From assembly GCF_015832195.1 (NCBI RefSeq), contig NC_052017.1, positions 70,805,801-70,869,800 of the forward strand: 64,000 bases of DNA. Reading direction: 5' to 3'. Below the pieces are notes generated by a model. The model saw nothing but the letters and a program-made list of their open reading frames with translations, was not told the origin of the DNA and made no database searches. The stretch is from Motacilla alba alba (lineage: Eukaryota; Chordata; Aves; Passeriformes; Motacillidae). This document shows positions 1 through 9,748 of the stretch, piece by piece. The position numbers were made by a program, and so were the translations under genes. How positions within the stretch are numbered: position 1 is the first letter of the stretch; each line of letters starts with the position of its first letter.

Positions 1-629
1 ACAGCAGAAAATTGCTGAGGCGAAATATAAATTTTTTCCTCCCTCAATACTCAAGTGTCATTTACAACTATAAAGTTGACAGTGCAGCATTCCTATCTGT
101 CAGCTGAAAGAGTTATGCCAAGTCACAGCTTCAGGGTTTAGCTTCGCCTACCAACGATTCAGTGAAAATGAACATGCCTTCTTTCCAGAAGGGCTAGCAA
201 AATAGCCTCCACAGAATGTACATGGAGATTTCCATCTCAAAGGCCACAGGATTTCTGAAAGCAGCAACTTCACTTTGACTGCATGAACCAACCATCAAAT
301 TTATGACTGCCTTCACAGTTATAAAATTTAAGATTTCCAGAGATTTGGCAGCTCTGTCTGGAGACATGGAAAGCAGAGCATTGAGCCATATCCTGTGAGC
401 TGCATTGTACCTGCAAGAATGATGTAGAATGGGTTGTTTGCAAGTCCTACATATGCATAGAAACTCTCCTGTACCCTTCTCTATAGTTATTGAAAGTACA
501 ACACCCCAAAAATAACATGAATTTCAACAGCCTTATGTATTATGAAAATCTCTATGTTTCTGGATAAATGGAGGCAGGAGATTCAGGTCATTGAAATGTG
601 TGTCTTATCCATCCTAGTTATGCCATATC
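1..629. other. non-coding unique sequence
   Basis: No recognisable gene, transposable element or tandem repeat was seen. The sequence is AT-rich, with stops frequent in all frames. It leads into the exon-like segment at 715-858. Confidence 0.6.
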
Positions 630-714
630 ATGCTAGGTTCTACCTTAAGCATCTATTTTAAAGCTTCTGCTTTAAAAGAAATGCTTGATGGCATCTCAAT
701 TCTTCCATCACTAG

Positions 715-858
715 AAAATATTGATTCACTGCAGAAGGAGGAAGATGAAGAAGACATTTGCCCTGAACTGGACTTCCGAGAAGGAGTAATCTACCATGGA
801 AGGCACCTTGAGATCTCAGAAAGGTTCCTCACTGTGTGGGTCAGTATTTACAGCAAAG
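715..858 (+). other. exon-like open segment, unidentified
   Basis: The reading frame is open from 630 to 884 and reads like real protein in its middle part: an acidic stretch (QKEEDEEDICPELDF) followed by REGVIYHGRHLEISERFL. A pyrimidine-rich tract ending in ..catcactag at 714 could be a splice acceptor. Two donors are possible: after 839 (TGTGG|gtcagt, 125 bp) or after 858 (CAAAG|gtgttg, 144 bp, a multiple of three). I do not recognise the protein family. No partner exon was found nearby, so it could be an internal exon of a large gene with long introns, an old exon remnant, or chance. Seen: open frame and splice-like sites. Inferred: exon status. Confidence 0.25.
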
Positions 859-1620
859 GTGTTGAAGCAACACAACCAGCTTGACATCCTTGATGGATTC
901 CAAGGGTCTGATCTGCCTTCCACAAACTTACTGCCTGCTTTCGTAGCAGCAGCTCAATTGCTTATGTAGAAATTTGTAGAGAGAAGTGCAGCAGTTAAGC
1001 AGTTCCACATCCATCTGAGTCACAAGACAGTGACCACACATGGGTTTATACATCCCAAATGATTAGCACTAGCAGCTATTCTAGCACATGCACTTCTCTT
1101 CCTATTTTACAGGCCTTAAGGTTTTAGGAATTCTGGTCACAGGAGCTAGTTTTACTGTAACAATTTAAAATTCTAGTTGCAAGTACGTGTTGCCACTACA
1201 ATATGGAAGTGGTTAATATGCAGACTTATGCACCTGGATGCTGTAGTGTGCATCCTTCATAAGGTGCTTTCACCCTGCCTAAGCACTCTGGTTAAGACTG
1301 AATCTAGCAGGACACACTATAATTAAACAAATCTATAATTTTTGCAGTTATATTCTTAAACTACATTGAAACACAGTGTAACAGATTCTTATTATGTTCA
1401 TCATAGGTTTGAAGTACAGCCAGGTTAACTGCCTGTTGCTCTGCTTTTTCCCATCATTGATTTTTTTGTTCCCCCGGAGAAGAGAGAAACATTAAAATAC
1501 AGTACCTGAATAAACCTCGTGGTCTGAGTGACCACATGAAAGGTGCTGGATTGAGGGAAGCAAAAGACAGGATTAAGGAAAAAATTAAGGAAAAAAGCAT
1601 GTACCAAGTAACAGTCATAA

Positions 1621-1664
1621 ATTTGTTATATACTGATGTGTATATATATTTGTTATATACTGAT
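1621..1664. repeat. 17-bp direct duplication, 27-bp period
   Basis: The word ATTTGTTATATACTGAT occurs at 1621-1637 and again, identical, at 1648-1664, separated by a short TA-rich spacer. This is probably a local slippage duplication. Confidence 0.8.
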
Positions 1665-2061
1665 TTAAGCCACGCTAAAGAAGCACTTCCAGTTCTGAAA
1701 TTCACTTCTTAGGTACAGCACTACTAGCAAACGCAATAATTCAAGTGTCACAAAATGGACATGCAAAGGATTGAAGACATCAGCAGTCATAAATCCAGCT
1801 ATACTAATGCAAAAGAAAGAATATCTCCCGTGCACACACAGTTTGCTCACTCCAGACAGCAATGTGACACCTGCTCTGTGACAAAGCTCTGCACCAGTCC
1901 CTTTATTTCAAGGCAAATGCTGCAGGTCAGCCAGTGAGCAGTTATAGTACTATAAATCTTCAGATGAGTTCATAATAATTTATCTCCTCTCTTCATGTAG
2001 AGGATGGTTCAGAAATTCCTAAGATTAAAGGCTAAGGTTTCAAAAACTACCTTTTCCTATT

Positions 2062-2095
2062 ACAAAAAAACAAAACAAAACAAAACCAAAAAAAA
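2062..2095. repeat. (CAAAA)n A-rich simple repeat
   Basis: A run of A tracts interrupted by single C residues, approximating CAAAA units. Low-complexity sequence with no sign of an attached retroposed gene. Confidence 0.8.
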
Positions 2096-2502
2096 GGGGC
2101 AAAACACCCATTCCACAAACTAAAGACACAAATTGATACACTAAAATTTGATACTCACTCTTCAGAGTCTGAATGCTTATGACTTCTAGAAGGTTTAGTC
2201 CACTTATGAGACTCAGGATGTGTGTTTTGAAGCTGCTAATGTCACTAGTGGTTTTGGAATATTTCTGCCAGGATGCTACTGTCAGCATGGCTGACTCCTG
2301 AGTCTGGTTGAGTCAGATCACTAATTGAAGTCATAGCTGTTCTTGAACTGCCCATTACAACTTGCTCTTAGGATCCCCTATGCAAAGGCACTGCATCCAT
2401 GAAAGCCTGCTACCCAAAAGCCACCTGTGTGCTACCCTTGCTCCCTCCTCAGTCCTACAACTGTGTTCATCATTGCAGAAAGACTTTCCACCTCCAAACT
2501 GT

Positions 2503-3540
2503 AGAATCATAGAATGTTTTGGATTGGAAGGGGCCTTTGAAGGTCCTCAAGTCCAACCTCCTGCAATGAGCAGGGACATCTTTAACTAGATCAGCTTGTT
2601 CAGAGTTCTGTCCAACCCTACATTGAATCTTATGAGGGACAGGACTTTCAAAGCCTCTCTGGGCAATCTGTCACAGTATCTCACCAACTATATCATAAAA
2701 AGTCTCCCTTATATCTAGGAATATAATCTGAATCTACCCCACTTGGTTTAAAACCATTACCCCTTGTCCTACCACAACAGGCCCCACAAAATGTCTGTTG
2801 CCCTCTGTGTTATAAGCCCCCTTTCAGTACTGAATGAATGCAGTAAGTTCTCCCCAGAGCCTTGTCCAGGATAAACAACCCCAACTCTCTAAGCCTGTCC
2901 TTAATAGGAGAGGTGCTCCTTCCCCTGATAATTTGTGGCCCAGTCCTGCAGGTCCATGTCTTTCCTGTGATGGGGACCCCAGAGCTGGATGCATTCAGCA
3001 CTCCAGGTGGGTCTCACCAGAGCAGAGGGGCTGCCTTTGATACAGCCCAGGGCACTTTTGGTTTTCTGGGCTGTGAGTGCACATTGCTGGAGCATGTCCA
3101 GCCTCTCATCCACCAGCACCCCCAAGCCCTTCTCAGCAGGGCTGTTCTTGATCTGTTCATCCCCCAGCCTGTATTGATATAGGGACTTGCCTCAGCCCAG
3201 TGTAGAACCTTTCACTTGGCCAAGTTGAGCCTTACAAGGTTCACATGAACAAAATCCTTGAGCTTGTCCAGGTCCCTCTGGATGGCATCCCATCCCTCAG
3301 GCATATCAACTGCACCACTCAGCTTGGTGTCATCTGCAAATATGCTGAGGGTGCACTTGATCCCGCTATGTCAGTGGTGAGGACATTAAACAGTACTGGC
3401 CCAAGACCCCTGAGGTGCATCAGTCATCAATGATCTCCATCTGGACATTGACCACTACTGTCTGCATGCAAGCACCTAACCAATTTCTCGTCCAGCAAAC
3501 AGTCCACCTATCAAATCCATTCAGCTTCAGACACAGCAGT
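2503..3540 (-). mobile_element. CR1 LINE, 5'-truncated, 3' end of ORF2 and tail
   Basis: Read on the minus strand, this is the 3' part of a chicken-repeat-1 (CR1) non-LTR retrotransposon. The plus strand opens at 2503 with the reverse complement of the CR1 tail (AGAATCATAGAATG), followed by the usual GGAAGGGGCCTTTGAAGG and CCAACCTCCTGCAATGAGCA blocks. Minus-strand translation gives the C-terminal end of the CR1 reverse transcriptase with its typical words: GVLVDERLDMLQQCAL, LVRPTWSAECIQLWGPHH, LRELGLF. Several frameshifts and stops break the frame, so it is dead. The inner end near 3520-3560 is approximate, because similarity fades. CR1 copies insert by target-primed reverse transcription and are usually 5'-truncated, as here. 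It is clearly diverged, so it is an old copy. Confidence 0.93.
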
Positions 3541-5809
3541 CTGCATGCAGCCTTCATGCCTTTTTTTGTTTGTTTGTTTCTGCTGCTCCTAAATTGGAGG
3601 ATTTTGAAAGCATTGGACAGCCCTGGGAGTCAGTCTCACAGTCATTGGAAAAATGAAGATGCTACTACCAAACTATTGGAAATGCCCTGTGAATGCCTTT
3701 ATAAACATAACATTCTGAGGTGAAAATAAATGCTGTGGTAACATCAAGAGAGGCAACAAACCAATTGCAGAAATATTATGGCACCACTTTATTTAGCTTA
3801 CATAAATTATAATTTGATTGAATCAAATTTTCAAATCATTAAAAAGAAAAAAAAAGATAGTTTCCTCAGGTCATTTAACAGATAACCAGCTTTTTATGCA
3901 GTTCATTCTCCCAAAATACTAAGTTTATCAGTTTCAGCTCTAGCTGTCTCTGTCAGATTTTAGTAGCTCACAGAGCTTTGTGTGTGAAGAACTTTGCTAG
4001 GAGCTGCAGGGGATTTTACATGGAACAAGTTTAATATATCCATGTGCTGCAGATATCAAAAATGCCTCTACTTATCCATCATTCATAAGGAAATACCAGA
4101 GGATTTGGTAAATGAACCACTAGAACAAAGAATGTCCCATACTTATCAGGCACATGCTAAGATCTCGTTCAAACAACAGTACTAGGGCATCTTCCACCAC
4201 AGAGCCAGATCAGCTACTGAAATGTAGTATCCATCCTTGAAACTGATGCAGAGTTAGTGTTACATGCATCCTATTCTGAGAAAGTGTTCTTTCTGCTCTC
4301 TCATCTCTTCTTCAAAACAGAGAGAAGATGAGAGGGCGGCCTTAGTCAACAGTCTAGGTCCTTGTCACCTGCCCTTTTTCTCCTTTACAAGGTCTCCCAC
4401 ACATACTTTTAGTTAAATGACAGGATACATTACTCATTAAACAGCTCCAGATTGCTATCTCATACAGCAGAAAACATAACCATGTAAGAAAGAGATGATC
4501 AGTTATGGAAAAGAAAGGCAAAAGGCAAAGCCACTTGAACCACTTATCACGAACATGAAGAATCCTAGACTGCTGGGTTTTGCTGCTTTCCTCAAAAGTG
4601 CTACTACTTCTTGACACTCACAGTAGGTCTACAACACCTCTCAGTCAGTCCTTCTTAGCACCTCCTGCAACAGGAATGATGCAGCACAGAAGCAGGTGAT
4701 GGTTCAGTTGTGATTATAAACAGCTGCCCATATCAGAGAGGCATGGCAAAACACCAACTTTCTGGAATTAAGGGCACAACCATAATACTTCAGTGCATGA
4801 TTTGCATTGGTAAACACAAGCCTGCCTGTTTTTGGCATAAGGAGATGAGGATGCTGTCCCTTTTACGTGCAGAAAACAAGGGCTAGCTTAAATATGGCAC
4901 ACCTGTCCTTTTCCATAGTGTCAAGAGGCAGGACATGGAAGTTGTGTCAAGCTTCTTGAGGATCTTACAGTGGGCTGGTAGGACAACTCAAGTGTGACAG
5001 CGGGATAAAACAACACCAGCATTATGAATCAAAAATTAGGTATTTGAGCTACCAGGGTAATACATTTCTGCCTTGGATCCTGGTCTGGTAAAGACTTATG
5101 CAGGTACTTGGCTTTAAGCACAGACAAAGTGCCACTGCTTTCAATAGAGCTATTCATGTGTTTAAAGGCCTGCAGCTTTTGAGTGCTGATTCCTTGGATC
5201 TGGGATTAGCTAAAATTTATAGCACCAGTAATTCTCAAGAAAGGCACAATCACTTGTCTGGTCTTATTTATACCAACATTTCCTCCAGGTGGAGGGAATT
5301 TCTTTAGAACAGAAATTACCTCTACTGAAAAGCCAAATGATCTTTTTCTAATACTGCGGTAGTCTGCAACCAAAATAAGTCTCTTAAAATGACAAAAGAT
5401 CAGGACCACTGACATAAAATTGAATTAACATGGATGAATATTGGCTTAATTTCTCCACTTCTCCTCACTCCTTTGTCATTAAGGAGCATGACTAACTATT
5501 TAAAAGAATGGTTAACATTCCAAAATGCTAACAGGAAAAAAAAATTACAACAAATAAAATTCAGAAACATTATTTTACAACATAGGAAGAAGTATTCCAG
5601 TGACAAGACTACTTCAGTAGTTTTCTGCCTTATAATGTTATCTACATCTTCACTGACAGTTGATACTTACTAGGAAGTAAAAGGATACAATCCTCTTTGC
5701 TTTTGCATTTCACTTTCCTGACTTTAAAACTCACAAAAAATTCTTCTACCTATTTGTTTTACTTGCAAATGAACAAGGGCTTTTTAATGCAAACTCCTCT
5801 AACTTTTTG
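3541..5809. other. non-coding unique sequence
   Basis: AT-rich sequence with only short unrecognised ORFs (largest about 87 codons, minus, 4354-4617). No transposable element was recognised, although 3560-3640 may hold a further, strongly decayed part of the neighbouring CR1. No promoter, RNA gene or CpG-rich region was seen. Confidence 0.55.
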
Positions 5810-6300
5810 GGAACAATGTGAAGTTCAATGATAACTGAATGTGCCCCCTGTTGATGGAGTGACTAAATTATTCTTTGTCTGCTTAAAAAATCAAAAAGCC
5901 CAAAACTTTCTCTCCCAATTTAATACAAAGACACCTCATAAGACCTTTTAAACTTCACCTCAAACCTAAAGCTGTCCAATTAGACAACAGCCAAGGAGTC
6001 CCACCTAAGTAATTCATTAGAAAAAAAGAGAACAAAAGAAATAATTGCTTTTGTAAGGTATTTAAGCAAAACCAAGAATCTCTTACCCCTAACTCAGTTT
6101 TTCTCTATAAGAGCTTTGTTATTTTATCTTTTATTAAACTTTTTCCTGTTTCCAACACTACCTCAAAAACCATCCTACTAATTTTATACCATTCAAAGTA
6201 ACTAAGCTATCTCAAATATAATAAGTTCTCTAAAAACTCATAAAACCTAACTCCAAAAAAAAAAACCCCTATCAGGAACAATCTGAAATTCAATGATAAC
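5810..6300. repeat. G-poor 439-bp segment flanked by 26-bp direct repeats
   Basis: A 26-bp word starting GGAACAAT and ending TCAATGATAAC occurs at 5810-5835 and again at 6275-6300 with two mismatches. Similarity stops sharply on both sides, as expected for a target-site duplication. The enclosed 5836-6274 is 439 bp long, ends with an 11-A run (6255-6265) about nine bases before the second repeat, and is strikingly poor in G on the plus strand: by hand count about 34 G in 5881-6300, with C far more frequent. No ORF or known repeat was recognised. It may be a retroposed or inserted sequence of unknown origin; a mitochondrial fragment or an uncatalogued repeat are alternatives. A chance direct repeat of this length is unlikely. 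Confidence 0.6.
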
Positions 6301-6574
6301 AAACAGAGTTCTAAGAATAACTCCATTCACCAGGACAGGCCAGGATCTGACTCCTAGAAAGCAGCTCTATGGAGAGGGACCTGGGGGTCCTGGTGGACAA
6401 CAAGCTGTCCATGAGCCAGCAGCATGTCCTTGTGGCAGAGAAGGACAAAGATATCCTAGGGTACATTAAGAAAAGCATTGTCAGCAGGTCAAGGTATATC
6501 GGAAACAGGCAACCTCGACAAAGGGGAGAAATGGTGCATCTGACTCCATTGATATCAGAAGGCTAATTAATTAC

Positions 6575-6580
6575 TTTATT
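6575..6580 (-). promoter_or_regulatory. AATAAA polyadenylation signal in the solo LTR
   Basis: The minus strand reads AATAAAGTAATTAATTAGCC here, about 80 bp before the LTR 3' end. This is the expected place for the retroviral polyadenylation signal at the end of the R region. Whether it still functions is unknown. Confidence 0.55.
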
Positions 6581-6672
6581 ATACTATATTGCGCTACATC
6601 TAAACTGAATCTGCACAAGCACCCAACTCAACTCAACTCAACTGCCCAGAATCTCGTGACTGTCAGCCGACA

Positions 6673-6714
6673 GTACGTACGTACATACGTACGTACACAC
6701 ACACACACACACAC
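6673..6714. repeat. (GTAC)n/(AC)n microsatellite inside the LTR
   Basis: GTAC units with one imperfect GTACAT pass into an AC dinucleotide run from about 6695. The GTAC part is self-complementary and directly follows a short CTGTC-AGCC-GACAG hairpin motif. Expansion inside an LTR makes this a likely length-polymorphic site. Confidence 0.88.
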
Positions 6715-7343
6715 ATTCAATTGGTCAGTGAATCAAAACACTCACACCAGAATCCAATTACCAACTCCCTTCAGGTAAACAATCTGTCACAATACATTCC
6801 ACTTGTTCCAAAACAGAGGCACAGCAATTGAGATAAGAATTGTTTTTTCTTTCTCTGAGGTTCAGAGAATGTGAATCACAGAAAATATCTTTGGGAAGCT
6901 GTGCCTTGCTTTTCTCTGTGAATAGAAATGCAGCACAAAGGGAGGTGATCCTGCTCCTCTGCTCAGCTGTAGTGAGGCCACATCTGGAGAGCTGTGTCCA
7001 GGTCTGGACTCCTCAGTACAGTGGAGACATGGACCTTCTGGAGTGGATCCAGTGAATGGCTGTGACGATGATTTATAGACTGAAGCATCTCACTTACAAG
7101 GGAAGGCTGAGGGAGCTGGGCCTGTTCAGCTTTGAGAAAAGATGACTGAGACGACACCTCAACAATGTCTATAAGTGTCTGAAGGGAAGGTGTCAAAAGG
7201 ACGGATTCAGGCTCTTGGCAGTGTCAAGATATGGGACAAGAGGCATAGGAAGTTCCACCTGAATGTGAAGAAGTACTTCTTTACTGTTCGGGTTACCAAG
7301 CACTGACGAGATTGCCCAGGGAGGTTGTGGAGTCTTCTTCACC

Positions 7344-7799
7344 TCATTTTCCTTCTACTTTCAGGATGTAATAATTTCAGGGATGGATTATAAGAGGTTG
7401 ATAATACAACTCTGTGTTTTTACTCTATCCTGACAGCTAAAAGTGATTAATTACTTCAGCCATCTTCCAGGCTGAAGCATGTGACTCCATATCCCTCAGA
7501 AGCTGCCTACTCAAACTTCATGGTCTAAATAAGACCGTGGCAACCTGTATCTTGTAGTGCATCATACCACATTTTACTCTTACAGGACTGACTGCATGAA
7601 TTGCTGAATCCAGTAAAAATTTTGTCTGTGTAAGGTCTCCTGTATTCCTGTCTCAGACTCGTACACCAATTAGTATGGCTATATGAAAAAATGTGTCAAC
7701 TAGTATTTTACCTCTGCTGCAGGAGAAAATCAAATTACATTAACAATTTCTATGGATAATTCATTTTTCATCTTTTGTTCTAGCAGAAATATAAGTGAT
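7344..7799. other. non-coding sequence between CR1 and hAT fossil
   Basis: No repeat was recognised with confidence. The part after about 7600 may hold a strongly decayed extension of the hAT transposase C-terminal end, but no convincing motif is left there. Confidence 0.45.
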
Positions 7800-8850
7800 A
7801 ACTAGGAAGAAGACAATCTCTTCTGCCCACTGTATTTTCCAACAACTTTTATGTTTCTATTAAAAAGAAACCTGAGGTAAAAATTACTTTATAAGCAAAT
7901 GCCAAGTTACACAAACCAACAATACTACACAATTTGTGCTGATACAGTCTAGCAGTAGGTTATTGACTCCAGAAGACTTCATCATTAAAATTAGCATTTA
8001 ATTCTCAGAGGAAAAAAAATATTTTTCATCTCTCAAAATATCTCCTCTTACAATTTAACTTGAAGAAACCAATCCCCAAACTCTGTTCTCAGCAACTTTT
8101 GTGTCAGAGACGGAGTGATAGCCATTGAAAGCTCCATTCCTTGCTCTAACAAGGTTAATCACTTTAACAACTTCCATGACATTTGCCAGTGCTAGTACCT
8201 TCCTGCATGAGGCTTTTTTGGTACCTCATTCATTGAAAAGGTAGGAAGTTCACTCCATATTTCTTTTTAAGTAAACCAATAAAACTGTTGACTTCCCCCG
8301 CAACTGGAGAACCGTCAGTCACCACAGCTGTTATTTTGTCAAAGCCACCAAAGCAATTCACAGTGCCCTTCACAGGATTAAAAATAAAATCCTTTTTATA
8401 CTGTCATGCAGGGATAACAGCCTCAGCCATTCCTCATGAACCCTAAAATCCTTGTTAATCATATAAAAAATATCAACAGTTGATTTAAAGTATAGGAGTT
8501 ACTTCTGCATATTTCACCAAGTGCCAAAGAATAAACAACTCCATTACCCATTTCCAGTTTCATATTTTCAGTCAAAATCACACATATAGCTAACTCAGGT
8601 GACATTTGTCACAAAAGGGACATGGATTCAATTTCTGTTGTTGTTACTGGTACTTTCTCATCTTCAGGCACCGTGAAAAATGCTACAGCATTGCTATATG
8701 ACAAATTCTGTGTCAGCTAACCCTATTCTTTGGCTCTAGGACTGATATATTTTACAACATTAGATGCACTAGCGTTCCGGCATGAAATCCTGGCTTCTTT
8801 GTAGTCAAAGACAAAAATCCCACATTTTTCCTAGCCTGAACAGAGGCAGG
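7800..8850 (-). mobile_element. degraded hAT-superfamily DNA transposon (transposase fossil)
   Basis: Minus-strand translation, shifting between frames, gives ordered segments like hAT transposases of the ZBED / GTF2IRD2 (Charlie-related) type. In N-to-C order: a possible remnant of a BED-finger region (KCGIFVFDYKEARISCRNAS, about 8760-8822); VYSLALGEICRSNSYTLNQL, resembling the first catalytic block ALDES.D (about 8475-8540); DFRVHEEWLRLLSLHD (about 8413-8455); FDKITAVVTDGSPVAGE with the conserved TDG.P block (about 8290-8350); VMEVVKVINLVRARN (8136-8180), matching the helical VVK.IN..R.R segment; and GLCNLAFAYK (about 7890-7920), like DLAFL. Stops and frameshifts are frequent, so no product can be made. 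Terminal inverted repeats and the 8-bp target duplication were not found. The family assignment is recognition by eye; the order and spacing of several independent motifs is the main support. Confidence 0.6.
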
Positions 8851-9730
8851 ACTTTACCTCTAGTTTATGCCACTCCCCATATTGTTGAAAACCCCACTCT
8901 GAAGCAAGAGCATCTCTGTCACTGACAAACAATCTCATCTTGTGCTCATTTGATTCTTTCCACTCTTATGAAAATAACCTGGCACAGTGTGCTGGGGACC
9001 CTCTGTCTGTGAGTAGCAGGTCCAGAAGACCTGTGTTACAGCAGTTCAAGATATATGTTTTTTCCCTCTCCTGGTGTTACAACTGTCTAAAAGCTCTTAT
9101 TCTACTTTATGTTTTCGATATCTGTGACTCACTCCACCCTGCCTATTACAGCTTAGCCCTCTCATAAAGCAATGATAGCCATTCGGCTGTTAAATGACCT
9201 TGCCTACAGCTAGTCTCTATTGGATTATTAGAAGCCAGCCTTAGGAGCAAACCCACATTTCCCTCAGATTTGACTGGGAGAATGATGGCTGAGTTATCAG
9301 ACTGTCTTATTGCAACCCAGAAAATGCCTTCTTAGCATATATCATAACCATAGATGTCTTAGTGACCAAGGAAATGATCTCTACAGTAAACACTCTTGCT
9401 GAAGTTTGCCCACCCCTGTCAACATTTGTTTAAAAATATGTCGACATTTTGGACAAGGTTATAAAGATTTCCCCTATGAACAGAAAAAAATGTGCTGCAT
9501 GAAACCGTGAGTGCCAATTCTGTTTCCATTTTCATCCTCCCCCATTTTTTTTTTGCCTGTGGCTCACTTTTGAAAAAGCTGGAGAAGAAAAGGAAAGGTT
9601 ACCAAACAGGCAATAGGTTACAAAAACAAAAGAAGCAGTGGGATGCACTGCACACCAACATTGAGGAAAGGACTTAAGAGTGAGGACTGTATCTGAGACT
9701 GGACCTGCACTATAAATCCCTTGTCTGAGG
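8851..9730. other. non-coding unique sequence
   Basis: No recognised element. ORFs are short and unconvincing. The T-rich run near 9545-9556 is low complexity. Confidence 0.5.
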
Positions 9731-9748
9731 GTACCGCCCAGGCGGTAC
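9731..9748. repeat. perfect CpG-containing palindrome (8-bp arms, 2-nt loop)
   Basis: GTACCGCC-CA-GGCGGTAC is an exact inverted repeat with a two-base centre and a CpG in each arm. CpG is otherwise rare here. It lies about 17 bp downstream of a TATAAAT sequence. It may be a protein-binding dyad or chance; nothing else at the site decides between these. Confidence 0.85.

Larger units (their letters stand above)
885..2502. other. non-coding unique sequence with short simple repeats
   Basis: Only short overlapping ORFs of up to about 80 codons occur, on both strands, none of them recognisable. The stretch holds a 17-bp direct duplication (1621-1664) and an A-rich simple repeat (2062-2095), listed separately. 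It ends at the CR1 tail. Confidence 0.55.
6495..6937 (-). mobile_element. solo LTR of an endogenous retrovirus, songbird-type
   Basis: This 443-bp block interrupts the CR1 reading frame precisely. Read on the minus strand it begins TGTGCTGCATTTC and ends TTTCCGATATA, so the 5' TG is kept and the 3' CA has probably decayed to TA. A 4-bp AAGG is present on both sides (6491-6494 and 6938-6941), although the exact duplication length is uncertain because the flank is repetitive. It contains an AATAAA signal, an AGTTGAGTTGAGTTG block and a GTAC/GT microsatellite. No internal viral genes are present, so it is the product of LTR-LTR recombination. The arrangement resembles LTRs I associate with passerine birds; the family name would need a Repbase or Dfam comparison. 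Confidence 0.82.
6336..7343 (+). mobile_element. CR1 LINE fragment (ORF2 C-terminal part), split by a solo LTR
   Basis: Plus-strand CR1 sequence in two pieces, 6336-6494 and 6938-7343. The first piece encodes ERDLGVLVDNKLSMSQQ followed by ILGYIKKSIVSRSR. The second resumes at the very next codons with REVILLLCSAVVRPHLESC and continues through VWTPQYSGDMDLLEWIQ, LRELGLFSFEKR and a RLPREVV-like block near 7310-7335. These words mark the C-terminal region of the CR1 reverse transcriptase polyprotein. Stops and frameshifts show that it is inactive. No CR1 3' tail is visible after 7343, so the 3' end is deleted or decayed. The intervening 443 bp is the LTR described separately, which inserted after this CR1. 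Confidence 0.92.

Noticed and set aside
2834..3182. Overlapping plus-strand ORFs of up to 106 codons
   Set aside because: They are antisense shadows of the minus-strand CR1 reverse transcriptase sequence.
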